Below are positions 1 to 8,192 of a DNA stretch of 64,000 nt, piece after piece. The notes below the pieces were generated by a model, which worked only from the letters and a program-made list of their open reading frames with translations, searched no databases and was not told the origin of the DNA. Each line of letters begins with the position of its first letter. Within the stretch, counting starts at the first letter, position 1. The stretch lies in the NCBI RefSeq assembly GCF_022878925.1, contig NZ_CP084629.1, forward strand, positions 744,001-808,000, in the 5' to 3' direction. The DNA is from Caballeronia sp. TF1N1. GTDB taxonomy: Bacteria; Pseudomonadota; Gammaproteobacteria; Burkholderiales; Burkholderiaceae. The position numbers were made by a program, and so were the translations under genes.

Positions 1-244
1 CATCGCAGACTATGACGCGCTATTCGACCCGATCCGCGCGGCGCGTGAGGCCAAGAGCGGCAAGCAATTGGGCGATCCAGCCAAGGCCGGCCAAGCCTTG
101 CTAAGCCTCATCGAAGCCCATGATGCACCTGCGCATCTTCTTCTTGGGAGCGATGCAATCTCTCTTGTCAAAACGAAGCTAGTGGCGCTCAACGAAGAAA
201 TCGACAAGTGGGAGCATTTGTCGCGCTCGACCGATTTTTCTTGA
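1..244 (+). CDS. SDR-family oxidoreductase, C-terminal fragment
   Basis: The window opens inside this gene; only the last 80 codons are present, ending with TGA at 242-244. The visible tail carries no catalytic residues, because the Rossmann fold and Tyr-Lys site lie upstream of the window. Its pattern (a GDPAKAGQALL helix, a LLLGSDA strand, a KLVALNEEIDKWE helix and a closing SRSTDF) is what I know from the C-terminus of NAD(P)-dependent short-chain dehydrogenases in Burkholderiales, where this region closes the substrate pocket. The substrate cannot be inferred. The family call rests on resemblance of the tail only. Confidence 0.7.
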   Translation, partial: IADYDALFDPIRAAREAKSGKQLGDPAKAGQALLSLIEAHDAPAHLLLGSDAISLVKTKLVALNEEIDKWEHLSRSTDFS

Positions 245-257
245 GCGTGTCTTAGCG

Positions 258-316
258 TCGTCCAAGGAAAATCTCAAGAGAAATAAATAGCGAGGCGAAT
301 TATTTTCTCTTGGACG
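258..316. promoter_or_regulatory. Long A/T-rich inverted repeat downstream of the SDR gene
   Basis: The arm at 275-288 (CAAGAGAAATAAAT) pairs with 299-312 (ATTATTTTCTCTTG) with one bulge and a roughly 10-nt loop. An outer CGTCCAAG at 259-266 can also pair with CTTGGACG at 309-316, so two alternative foldings compete. It starts about 15 nt after the SDR stop and about 90 nt before the carbonic anhydrase start. It could act as a transcription terminator or leader structure. There is no U-tract, so the role is uncertain. Confidence 0.45.
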
Positions 317-406
317 GCGCTGAACTTTCTCGGCGAAAGTGATTCGTAAGGATTCGCTGCACTGCAACGCGGGTGCAATCCATCGAATGCTCGTCATGAG
401 AACGCC

Positions 407-1048
407 ATGAATCGACCGAAACGCATGCTTCTGGAAAACATCGCCTGGGCTCGCGAAACCGCGCAGGCGGACACGCAATTTTTCCCACGCCTTGCAGAGG
501 GGCAAAACCCCAAGGTGTTGTGGATCGGGTGTTCCGATAGTCGCGTGCCTGCCGAAACGATCACGAACGCTAACCCCGGCGATCTTTTCGTTCATCGCAA
601 CATCGCGAACTTGTTCTCGCCGTCGGACGACAACACTGTGAGCGTCCTTGAATATGCGGTGCGAGTGCTGAAGGTCGATCATGTGATCGTATGCGGACAT
701 TATGGATGCGGCGGTGTGCGAGCATCGTTGTTGCCGCTCTTGAATGAAATACCGCACGTCAATCGCCGTATTGCCCCGGTGTGCGCTTTAGGCGAGCGGC
801 ATCGACGTGAACTCGACGACTTGGAAGAGTTCGATGCGCGCGCTGATCGCCTTGCGGAACTCAATGTGCTCGAACAAGTGCGGCTTCTGCGTCAGACGCG
901 GATCGTAATCGATCGCGACGAGCCGCCGCTCGTGCACGGCTGGATTTTCGGCCTGCACGACGGGCTTATCAAAGTGCTTGCCTCCGGCTATGACGCGCCC
1001 CGTATGGTGCCGTTGTACGCGGAAGTCGTCGAAGCCGCCGGACGCTGA
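407..1048 (+). CDS. can: Beta-class carbonic anhydrase
   Basis: Interconverts CO2 and bicarbonate in the cytoplasm. The 213-residue protein shows the complete beta-class zinc site: Cys42-x-Asp44-x-Arg46 in GCSDSRVPAE, and His98-x-x-Cys101 in VCGHYGCGGV. The length is typical of bacterial Can enzymes. The ATG at 407 follows a gene-free leader, and the protein starts at the usual N-terminal helix. The next gene, 70 nt downstream on the same strand, is a SulP anion transporter. The pair therefore probably handles bicarbonate: uptake by the transporter and equilibration by the anhydrase. Such SulP-anhydrase pairing is known in bacteria. The enzyme family is secure; the physiological role (supplying bicarbonate for carboxylations or pH balance) is inferred. 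Confidence 0.95.
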   Translation: MNRPKRMLLENIAWARETAQADTQFFPRLAEGQNPKVLWIGCSDSRVPAETITNANPGDLFVHRNIANLFSPSDDNTVSVLEYAVRVLKVDHVIVCGHYGCGGVRASLLPLLNEIPHVNRRIAPVCALGERHRRELDDLEEFDARADRLAELNVLEQVRLLRQTRIVIDRDEPPLVHGWIFGLHDGLIKVLASGYDAPRMVPLYAEVVEAAGR

Positions 1049-1118
1049 TTCGATCGTCGCTCATTTCATGCTGCGTGAATTCGTTAAACGTAGCAGGCAC
1101 CCACATGGCTAAATCCTT

Positions 1119-2687
1119 ATGAACCTTAGCAATCGTCTAAGCCAGTTCCCGCGCGACCTGTTCGCCGGCACAGTCGTATTTCTCGTAGCGATGCCTCTGT
1201 GTCTTGGCATTGCCAATGCATCGGGCGTGGAGCCTTTTGCGGGGCTTTTGTCCGGAATCATAGGCGGCATTGTCGTGGCATTGCTTAGCGGCTCGCAATT
1301 GAGCGTAAGCGGACCGGCAGCGGGGCTTATCGTCATCGTGGTCGATGGCATCGCGGGACTAGGCAGTTTTTCTGCATTTCTACTAGCGGTGCTTTTGTCG
1401 GGCGCAATTCAATTCGGCTTTGGCTTGCTCAAGGCGGGACGTTTTGCAGCGTATGTGCCGTCGTCGGTGATCAAGGGCATGCTTGCGGCCATTGGCCTAT
1501 TGCTCGTCATCAAGCAGATACCCCTGGCCGCGGGCTTCGCCAATGCAGGCGCACCAGCCGCGAGCGGACCGGGCTTGCTCGATACGCCTTTCGGTCCGGT
1601 ATCTTTCGCTGCTTGTGCCGTAGCCGTGATGTCCCTTGCCATGCTCGCTGGCTGGGAAACGCGCGCCATGCGACGTTTTGCCGTGGTGCGCGCCGTGCCC
1701 GCGCCGCTTGCCGTGGTGGCGTTCGGTATTGGCGTAACGCTTTTACTCGACATGTTCGCGCCGGGCTTGGCGCCGCCCGCGCAACATCGCGTGGCATTGC
1801 CTTCGCTTGAAACGTTCGCAGCATTCACGAATGCGCTTGAATTGCCCAACTTCTCGCAATTCGTCAACCCGGATGTCTGGCGTCTCGCATTCACGCTTGC
1901 CATCGTCGCGAGCCTTGAAACTTTGTTGAGCCTGGAGGCGGTCGAGCAACTCGATCCCAAGAGACGTAGTGCACATCCCGATCGCGAATTGAAAGCGCAA
2001 GGCATTGGCAACATGATGGCGGGCGCTATCGGCGCATTGCCAATTACATCGGTCATCGTGCGTAGCTCGGCAAACGTTCACGCGGGCGCGCAAAGTCGCT
2101 GGTCTTCATTCGTACATGGTGTCTTGCTGCTTGCAAGCGTCTTTGCGTTGACGAGCGTGATCAACCTCATTCCGCTTGCATGTCTGGCTGCGATATTGAT
2201 TTTCACCGGGCTCAAGCTTGCCAAGCCGTCGCTGTTTGTCGCCATCGCCAGACAAGGCTTCGAGCGATTTGCACCCTTTGTCGTGACAATCGCTGGCGTG
2301 TTGCTGACCGATCTGCTCATGGGTATTGTGCTTGGCATCGCATGTAGTCTCGTGCTTGCCGTGCGCGCAAATCTCAAGCGGCCGATCACGATGACGCAGC
2401 ACGACGATCATTACCTACTCTCGTTTCGAAAGGACGTGTCGTTTCTCGGCAAGGTCACGCTAAAGCATCTTCTGCGCTCCATTCCTGACAACGCGACTGT
2501 CATTCTCGATGCTTCGCGTGCGGACCATATCGACCCGGACGTACGCGAGATCATCGATGACTTCGTGAGCGAAGCACCCGCCAGAGGAATGCATGTCGAG
2601 TGCAGGCAAATGCCGCTTGCAGAAGCGCGGCTTGCCATGCCGCGCATGCGTTCCCGCTGGCAGCAGTGGAGAAGGCGCCCGGCTTGA
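1119..2687 (+). CDS. SulP-family inorganic anion transporter (probable bicarbonate transporter)
   Basis: A 522-residue inner-membrane protein. Residues about 15-415 are a run of hydrophobic segments with SulP hallmarks near the N-terminus (LFAGTVVFLVAMPLCLGIA, then the SGPAAGL stretch). Residues about 430-510 form a STAS-like cytoplasmic domain with alternating strands and helices. SulP proteins carry sulfate, bicarbonate or dicarboxylates, usually with Na+ or H+. Carbonic anhydrase lies directly upstream on the same strand, which makes bicarbonate the most likely substrate here. No strong Shine-Dalgarno precedes the ATG at 1119; the start was kept because the first membrane helix begins soon after it. 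It converges with the O-methyltransferase gene 17 nt downstream. Confidence 0.9.
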   Translation: MNLSNRLSQFPRDLFAGTVVFLVAMPLCLGIANASGVEPFAGLLSGIIGGIVVALLSGSQLSVSGPAAGLIVIVVDGIAGLGSFSAFLLAVLLSGAIQFGFGLLKAGRFAAYVPSSVIKGMLAAIGLLLVIKQIPLAAGFANAGAPAASGPGLLDTPFGPVSFAACAVAVMSLAMLAGWETRAMRRFAVVRAVPAPLAVVAFGIGVTLLLDMFAPGLAPPAQHRVALPSLETFAAFTNALELPNFSQFVNPDVWRLAFTLAIVASLETLLSLEAVEQLDPKRRSAHPDRELKAQGIGNMMAGAIGALPITSVIVRSSANVHAGAQSRWSSFVHGVLLLASVFALTSVINLIPLACLAAILIFTGLKLAKPSLFVAIARQGFERFAPFVVTIAGVLLTDLLMGIVLGIACSLVLAVRANLKRPITMTQHDDHYLLSFRKDVSFLGKVTLKHLLRSIPDNATVILDASRADHIDPDVREIIDDFVSEAPARGMHVECRQMPLAEARLAMPRMRSRWQQWRRRPA

Positions 2688-2704
2688 GCTTCTAATCACG
2701 CTTG

Positions 2705-3373
2705 CTAGCTCATTACGATGGACAGCGAGAATCCGTCCCATCCCTTGCTGCCCACCGTTTGCACGGCGGTGGAGGAGAGCCGTGGATCAGTTGCGAGCAT
2801 GTCGAAATAGGCGCGCAATCCGATCACATCGGGCTCGGTGCTGTCAGCATCGGCGATTCGGCCACGACGGATGATGTTGTCGCCAACGATCGCCGTGCCC
2901 GGCTTGCTAAGGCTCAACGCGAGTTGCAGATATTCGGGATAGCTTTTCTTGTCGGCATCGATGAATATGAAGTCGAAAGGGCGCATGCCTTCGCGCACGA
3001 ACCCTTCAAGCGATGCGGCCGCCGCGCCGACCACGACTGTTGCAACCGAAGCAAGTCCAGCGCGTTCGAGATTCTTGCGCGCCACCTCGGCGTAGTCGGG
3101 ATTGGCCTCAAGCGAAAGCAGCGTGCCGTCAGGCGGCAAGGCACGTGCGAGCCAGATGGTGCTGTAGCCGCCTAGCGTGCCTATTTCAAGGATATGGCGT
3201 GCGCTACGCAGGCGTGCGAGCAGGTTCAGCAGCTTGCCCTGATTCGGTGCGACATTGATGGGGGGCAGTCCCGACGCACTGCTCGCCGCGAGCGCTGCTT
3301 CGAGTACCTCGTCGTGTGCCTGGGTTTGCTGGCACAGGTAGGCGTCCATGGCATCCCATTGCTGCTGGTCCAT
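2705..3373 (-). CDS. Class I SAM-dependent O-methyltransferase (COMT-like)
   Basis: Transfers methyl groups from S-adenosylmethionine, probably to a catechol-type hydroxyl. From the chosen start the protein is 222 residues. SAM motif I is at 61-70 (ILEIGTLGGY), an acidic residue closing strand 2 is at Glu89, and a divalent-metal site is suggested by Asp139 in FIDADK and Asp165-Asn166 in VGDNII. This is the layout of cation-dependent catechol and caffeoyl-CoA O-methyltransferases. The frame extends to 3439, but the ATG at 3373 has a GAGGA ribosome site and starts the family's usual N-terminal helix. The gene stands alone between convergent SulP and a LysR gene on the same strand. The natural substrate is unknown. 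Confidence 0.9.
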   Translation of the reverse strand: MDQQQWDAMDAYLCQQTQAHDEVLEAALAASSASGLPPINVAPNQGKLLNLLARLRSARHILEIGTLGGYSTIWLARALPPDGTLLSLEANPDYAEVARKNLERAGLASVATVVVGAAAASLEGFVREGMRPFDFIFIDADKKSYPEYLQLALSLSKPGTAIVGDNIIRRGRIADADSTEPDVIGLRAYFDMLATDPRLSSTAVQTVGSKGWDGFSLSIVMS

Positions 3374-3457
3374 CCGAAATCCTCGTCTTGAGCGAACTGC
3401 CACGATACTCCGCCCGCCGACATGCATGCAAAAAACCACGCGGTGGCATTCAAAATT

Positions 3458-4735
3458 TTAAACACGATGCGTCGTGCCGGTCTCTTTCCGAGCCGTTTCA
3501 CGCCGCAATGTATGGCCGACCTCGTCCACTGTAAGCCGAATGGCGTCGATCAGCGCTCGGGCAGCTGGCGAGGGAGTGCTACCGGCGCGCAAGGTCAGTC
3601 CAATATCGCGTTTTGTATTTTGCATCGCTATGTCGAGCACCATGAGTTGGCCCGACTCGCATTCATAATGCAATTGCTGCGCTGAGACCGCCGCGAGCAT
3701 ATCGGTGTTCATCAGCAAACCGCGAATGACCGCGAGGTCGGCGGTTTCGACGGTCGGCATGGGCGGCTTCATTTTCCATCGCTTGAACTGCGCCTCGAAC
3801 ATGCCACGCGCGGGGGCGTGGCTGCGCGGCAAAATCCATTGTGCCGAGACGAGTTCCTTAAGAGTGAGTCCGTCGATTTCGGCAAGCGGATGACCACGCC
3901 GCCCGATCACGACCATGTCCTCCGACATGAAACGTTCGTTGGTCAAACCGCTCGATGCATCGTTCTGCCGAAGCGCGCCGAGCACGAAATCGATATCGCC
4001 CGCCCGCAAGCCGGCAACGAGCGTCTCATAGGCGCTTTCGTCGGTGATGATGCGCACGCCCGGATATTGCGCGGCCACTCTCGCTATCGCGCCCGGCAGG
4101 ATCAACGTACGCCCGAGCGGCAGCGAACCTACCGTGACGAAGCCCTGAATCGTCCCGCGCAATGCGGCGATATCGTCGGGAATATGGCGCAGTTCGTTCA
4201 GCGCGCGACGCACGTGCAAGGCAAAAGTTTCGCCTTCGCTCGTGAGCAGCAAGCCGCGCGGGCTGCGATAAAAAAGCTGCATGCTCGCGCCCGTTTCCAT
4301 GATGCGAATGGCGCTAGACACCGCGGGCTGACTAAGTCCGAGCGTCTGCGCCGCGCTCGGCATATGTCGATGACGCGCCAGCGCGGAAAACAACTGGAGG
4401 CGCCGCGTGTTCAGCAGAAACGCCGGCAGGCCGTCGCCGCTGCTGACGCGGCGCCGTGACTGGCGCGCTGCACACCACTGTGCAAGGGTTTCCAGCTCCG
4501 TGAAGATGCGTTCGCAACGCAGAAGAACGGCGCGGCCGGCCGGCGTAGGAAGCATGCCCGATGACCGGCGTTCGAGCAGCGTCTCGCCAACGGAGGCTTC
4601 GAGTTCCTGTAGCGAGCGCGTGACCGCTGACTGAGCGCGGAACAAAGCGACGGCGGCGCGCGTGGCGCTGCCCGTCTGCGCAACGAGCCGGAAAGCACGC
4701 AGATAGGCGAGATTGAGCAGTTCGCGATGGTCCAT
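3458..4735 (-). CDS. LysR-type regulator with two tandem helix-turn-helix domains
   Basis: At 425 residues it is over 100 longer than a usual LysR regulator. Residues about 11-70 (YLRAFRLVAQTGSATRAAVA onward) form one LysR winged helix. Residues about 111-170 (RRLQLFSALARHRHMPSAAQ, then LGLSQPAVSSAIRIME) form a second, better-conserved one. Residues about 190-400 are a normal periplasmic-binding-like effector domain. The second copy lies in the same frame as the first, so this is a true duplication or fusion rather than a misjoined start. I recall LysR proteins of this size in Burkholderiales but no characterised role. It is divergent from the universal stress gene at 4887, whose expression it may control. 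Confidence 0.88.
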   Translation of the reverse strand: MDHRELLNLAYLRAFRLVAQTGSATRAAVALFRAQSAVTRSLQELEASVGETLLERRSSGMLPTPAGRAVLLRCERIFTELETLAQWCAARQSRRRVSSGDGLPAFLLNTRRLQLFSALARHRHMPSAAQTLGLSQPAVSSAIRIMETGASMQLFYRSPRGLLLTSEGETFALHVRRALNELRHIPDDIAALRGTIQGFVTVGSLPLGRTLILPGAIARVAAQYPGVRIITDESAYETLVAGLRAGDIDFVLGALRQNDASSGLTNERFMSEDMVVIGRRGHPLAEIDGLTLKELVSAQWILPRSHAPARGMFEAQFKRWKMKPPMPTVETADLAVIRGLLMNTDMLAAVSAQQLHYECESGQLMVLDIAMQNTKRDIGLTLRAGSTPSPAARALIDAIRLTVDEVGHTLRRETARKETGTTHRV

Positions 4736-4886
4736 TCGAGCCGCAATGAGGGTAGAAGCCTATCAGTTTAATTTATCGCCCCGACGTGGTGCATGCAGAA
4801 TGCAATTTCCTCACTGTTTGCTAATTCTTGACGACGATGATGACGACATGCACCAACCAACAAACGTATCGACAGGAGCTAGCGCC

Positions 4887-5390
4887 ATGTACCAACATAT
4901 TCTCGTCGCCGTGGGTCCTGGCTTCAGCGAAGCCGCGTTGTCCGTCGCGATCGCGCGTTCACGTGAAAGCAATGCCCGGCTGACCATGCTGCATGTCATC
5001 GACAGCGCTCCGTGGTGGACGGCATCGCAAGCAGATGTGATTTGCTGCGATACGGTCGATCTCGTCAACCAGCTTGCGCTCGTCGTCTATCGCAGTAGCA
5101 CCAAAATGCTGGAGGAGGCAGGGGTCGAAGCTCACTGGGAGACGCGCAGAACGCCTGCCGATGGACACAACGTCGGGCGTATCATCGCAGAGGCTGCAGA
5201 CGAGCTCGAAGCGGATCTCATCGTGCTCGGTGGCGGCAAGCGCAGTCTCTTTGGCATCGGCGTGCGACGCGTAAGCCATGTGGTGTGCCGTCATACCGAC
5301 CGTGAAGTGCTGATTGCGTCGGAGCGCGCGAATGAGCGGGCTTGCACTGAACCTCTGCCACGCACGGTGTGGGAAGCAAGCCACGCGTAG
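4887..5390 (+). CDS. Universal stress protein (UspA fold)
   Basis: A 167-residue cytoplasmic Usp-domain protein. It begins with the typical MYQHILVAVG strand and has the HVID strand at about residue 35. It ends with a degenerate nucleotide loop, VLGGGKRSLFGIGVRRVSHV. The canonical ATP-binding pattern is G-2x-G-9x-G-S/T. Here the late glycine of that loop is replaced by Arg, so ATP binding may be weak. The frame stays open to 4713, but the ATG at 4887 has an AGGAG ribosome site at 4874-4878 and starts exactly at the first beta strand. It is divergent from the tandem-HTH LysR gene, which is a plausible regulator. Confidence 0.9.
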   Translation: MYQHILVAVGPGFSEAALSVAIARSRESNARLTMLHVIDSAPWWTASQADVICCDTVDLVNQLALVVYRSSTKMLEEAGVEAHWETRRTPADGHNVGRIIAEAADELEADLIVLGGGKRSLFGIGVRRVSHVVCRHTDREVLIASERANERACTEPLPRTVWEASHA

Positions 5391-5396
5391 TCGGTC

Positions 5397-6101
5397 TCAC
5401 ACGTCGAGAATCCGGTAGCGTTGCAGGGCTTCGATCTGCGTTTGAAGGCTCCGTGCGCGATGTTCACGGCAAAGCATTTCGGCATTCGTGGCATCGCCAT
5501 TTCGCAACGCGGTGATGACATCGCGCAGGACGCTGGTGCTTGCGTCGTCAAGCTTGATGAGCTTTAGCGTGAGTTCGCGCACGCGGCGCACTTGATCGGC
5601 ACATTCACCGACTATTTGCGCCAGCCTCGGGTTGTCGCTCATTTCGACGAGGTGCGCATAGAAAAGCTCGCATGCCGCCGCCCACGCATCGCGATCGTCT
5701 TTAGCAAAAGCGCGCTCCATATCCGCGCAGGATTTTTCGAGTGGTTTGATATCACGCGCGCTTGGTTTGCGCGAAGCGACTGCTGCCACCGCAGTTGCTT
5801 CGAGACTTGTCTGCACCTGGAAAACTTCTTCGAGATCCGCCATCGACACATTGCGCACGCGCACACCGTGACGTGGAATGATCTGTACGAGATGTTCGTT
5901 TTGCAGTCTGATGAGCGCCTCGCGAACGGGTGTGCGGCTTACGCCGAACATTTGTACCAGTTCTTGCTCGAGCAATTGCGTACCCGGGCGCAGCTCGTTG
6001 CGCAGGATCATCTCGCGAATTCTCTGATAGACCGTAGCGGTCGATTTTTCTCGCGGCTTGCTGATCGCTTCGGCGGTCCGGGCTTCAGCCATGATGGGCA
6101 T
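5397..6101 (-). CDS. GntR-family regulator, FCD subfamily
   Basis: A 234-residue one-component regulator. The N-terminal winged helix spans residues about 20-90, with the recognition region MFGVSRTPVREALIRLQNE. The C-terminal FCD ligand domain spans about 100-225; this all-helical domain usually binds carboxylic acids together with a metal. It is clearly paralogous to the GntR protein at 8193-8921: both carry a LRPGT/LTPGS turn, LEQEL, SRTP-REA and VQI-PRHG. The start could be 6101 or the in-frame ATG at 6092, which has a better-spaced GGA. A perfect 12-bp palindrome at 6198-6209 lies in its promoter region and is a candidate operator. The target genes are unknown. Confidence 0.9.
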   Translation of the reverse strand: MPIMAEARTAEAISKPREKSTATVYQRIREMILRNELRPGTQLLEQELVQMFGVSRTPVREALIRLQNEHLVQIIPRHGVRVRNVSMADLEEVFQVQTSLEATAVAAVASRKPSARDIKPLEKSCADMERAFAKDDRDAWAAACELFYAHLVEMSDNPRLAQIVGECADQVRRVRELTLKLIKLDDASTSVLRDVITALRNGDATNAEMLCREHRARSLQTQIEALQRYRILDV

Positions 6102-6197
6102 TCCAGATGCGTTATCGCCCGGGCATGGACGAAAATCCGCCTAGGAAGACGGACGGAATGCCTTGCATTATAAGAGAAGAAGCGTCTTGTATCGCTC

Positions 6198-6209
6198 AAC
6201 GTATACGTT
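6198..6209. promoter_or_regulatory. Candidate GntR/FCD operator AACGTATACGTT
   Basis: A perfect 12-bp palindrome about 97 bp upstream of the GntR start at 6101. The GTATAC core is of the kind bound by FCD-type GntR regulators. A near-palindrome with a GCATAC core lies upstream of the ABC operon next to the paralogous GntR gene. Function is inferred. Confidence 0.5.
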
Positions 6210-6250
6210 ATGCCGCAGCGAAAAGGCGGATGATTTGCTTAACATCAGAC

Positions 6251-6278
6251 TAAAAAAAGCCGCCCTAGGCGGGCGGCT
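6251..6278 (-). terminator. Rho-independent terminator of the glutaredoxin-DinB gene
   Basis: AGCCGCCC at 6258-6265 pairs perfectly with GGGCGGCT at 6271-6278 around a 5-nt loop. A run of seven A at 6252-6258 precedes it on the + strand, which reads as a U-tract on the minus strand. It lies about 35 nt past the stop of the minus-strand gene ending at 6313. Confidence 0.9.
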
Positions 6279-6312
6279 GAATGGGCCTGCTCGCTTCCGT
6301 CTTGGCCTGAAA

Positions 6313-7092
6313 TTATCTGTCCCAGACTTCGTCCGGCAAAGGCAGGCCCCCGAGGTCGTCCGCGCTCAAGGGTCGGTCCACAGTGACTCCTCCGCTTTCA
6401 AGCATGAGCATGACCTGCCGGGTGTGTTGCGCGCTATGCCATGCGGTGCGTTCAAGCACTTCGTGCATTGAGCGGCGGCCGTAGTAAGTCGGCACGTCAT
6501 AGGCAAGCGTGCGATCGGTTTCCTGTTCCCACCACTTTAGTAGTTCGACGCGCACGCTTTCTCCCCAACGCGCGATGTCTTCTGCGGTCCAATTGTCAGG
6601 CGGCACATCGTCAAAGCCCTCGAAGCGCAGTTCAATCTGATGCGCGGCTTGCACACCCATTTCGGCGACGCGAAATACGTGAAACGTCAAACCAGCCGGC
6701 GTGCGGTTGCGATTACGAAACGGCTTTCGAAAATGCTCAAGACCGAACTGCCTCGCATAACGCGCGTTCGACTCGAGTACGTGCGCGAGCTTTGCGACGA
6801 GCTGTTCGGGAGGCAACGGCGGCGCTGCCGTGGTCTTGAGATCGAGAAAACGGATGACGTCGTTGATGGATTGGCAAAACGTGTATTTCTGCCCGAGCGC
6901 GACCACCGGAACGCTACGTGCACCAAGCGCCAAGAGCGCCGCGCGGCCTTCCGGATCGTTATGCACGTCAATCGATTCGTATTCGATACCCTGACGCGTG
7001 AGAAATTCCTTGGTCCGCAGACACGACGAACATCCCGGTTGCCAGAACACGCGGATACGCGTGGCTTGAGCGACTTCGGCTTCCATTTTCAT
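6313..7092 (-). CDS. Glutaredoxin-DinB/YfiT-like fusion protein
   Basis: A 259-residue protein with two domains. Residues about 10-85 are a glutaredoxin: VFWQPGCSSC with Cys21 and Cys24 as the redox pair, then the cis-Pro signature SVPVV and a QSINDVIRFL helix. After a Pro-rich linker (TTAAPPLPPE), residues about 95-255 resemble the DinB/YfiT four-helix bundle, which uses three His to bind a metal. Candidate ligands are in FHVFRVAE and in the HSAQHTRQ segment. Members of the DinB fold include bacillithiol- and mycothiol-dependent transferases, so joining one to a glutaredoxin suggests glutathione-linked chemistry on a small electrophile. That role is inference. A strong terminator follows the gene. 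It is divergent from the LysR gene at 7264. Confidence 0.85.
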   Translation of the reverse strand: MKMEAEVAQATRIRVFWQPGCSSCLRTKEFLTRQGIEYESIDVHNDPEGRAALLALGARSVPVVALGQKYTFCQSINDVIRFLDLKTTAAPPLPPEQLVAKLAHVLESNARYARQFGLEHFRKPFRNRNRTPAGLTFHVFRVAEMGVQAAHQIELRFEGFDDVPPDNWTAEDIARWGESVRVELLKWWEQETDRTLAYDVPTYYGRRSMHEVLERTAWHSAQHTRQVMLMLESGGVTVDRPLSADDLGGLPLPDEVWDR

Positions 7093-7263
7093 GCTCCTAA
7101 GGTCAAGGCCTTCAACGACGTCCTGGAGCTAATTCTGTTTGATGCGGTGAGTGTCGCAAAGCAACGCTTCGTCATGCCGCCATCGCGATATGCGATGACG
7201 AGTCAATTTTCAGTACACTGCGATTGCCGCTCTTAACGATCATCAACGGCCTGAACAAGCCCT

Positions 7264-8151
7264 ATGCATTCGATCGATCCGCTTTCGCTGAGACTCTTCG
7301 TCGCGGTTGCCGAGGCGGGCACCATTGCCGCCGCGGCTGAACGTGAACACATTGCGGCAGCCGCGGTAAGTCGACGTATCAGCGAGATTGAAGCCATGTT
7401 CGGCGTGCCTTTATTGCATCGCACGAATAAGGGCGTAGTGCCGACCGAAGCGGGTGAACGCCTCGCTGCTTTGGCGCTTAGCGCGCTGCATCATTTCGAC
7501 GATATTGCCCTGCAAATGCGCGACTTCACCAATGGCCTTAGCGGTATGGTGCGCATCGCGGCGAACAACTCGTCCATCGTGCAATTCCTGCCTCAGGATA
7601 TTCAGTCTTTCGCGGCCAGTCATCCCAATGTTCGCTTGCAAGTGGACGAAAAGCCCAGCACGCAAGTCGTGCGCGCGATCGCCGATAACGCGGCCGACAT
7701 AGGCGTCTTTACAGCCGTGCCGCATGGTCGTGCTATTCAGACGCTTCCCTATCGTACCGACAATCTCGTGCTCGTCACGCCGCCGGGTCACGCGCTTTCG
7801 CTAAGAAATTCGATAGCTTTCGCCGAAGCACTAGACTTCGAATTCGTCGTCTTGCCAGCCGATACTGCTATAAGCCAATGTCTTACGCGAGCCGCGAACG
7901 AAGATGGCCGCGCCGTCAACGTGCGCATTCAGGTGACAGGCTACGATGCCCAATGTCTGATGATCGGTGCAGGCCTTGGTCTTGGTGTCATGCCCGATGC
8001 AGTCGCACGCCAACATGCAAGGTCCTCGGGACTCTGCGTCGTCGCTTTAACGGATAAATGGGCCGTGCGTGAACTCCTGATAGGAATGCGCTCGCTCGAT
8101 GCCCTGCCCGAAGCCTGCAGAAAACTCGTCGCGCATCTGGCGGCCGTATAA
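7264..8151 (+). CDS. LysR-type transcriptional regulator
   Basis: A 295-residue regulator. The winged helix at residues about 5-64 (SLRLFVAVAEAGTIAAAAER, then AAVSRRISEIEAMFG) is followed by the linker helix and an effector-binding domain from about residue 90. The sequence resembles the LysR protein at 40638-41519, so the two form a subfamily within the window. It is divergent from the glutaredoxin-DinB gene (170-nt gap) and is followed 41 nt later by a GntR gene on the same strand. It may therefore regulate the fusion gene or take part in control of the downstream ABC operon. No clear inducer can be named. Confidence 0.93.
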   Translation: MHSIDPLSLRLFVAVAEAGTIAAAAEREHIAAAAVSRRISEIEAMFGVPLLHRTNKGVVPTEAGERLAALALSALHHFDDIALQMRDFTNGLSGMVRIAANNSSIVQFLPQDIQSFAASHPNVRLQVDEKPSTQVVRAIADNAADIGVFTAVPHGRAIQTLPYRTDNLVLVTPPGHALSLRNSIAFAEALDFEFVVLPADTAISQCLTRAANEDGRAVNVRIQVTGYDAQCLMIGAGLGLGVMPDAVARQHARSSGLCVVALTDKWAVRELLIGMRSLDALPEACRKLVAHLAAV

Positions 8152-8192
8152 CGTCATTGCCGGTGCTAACATCGGCTAAGGAGACGCAAATC

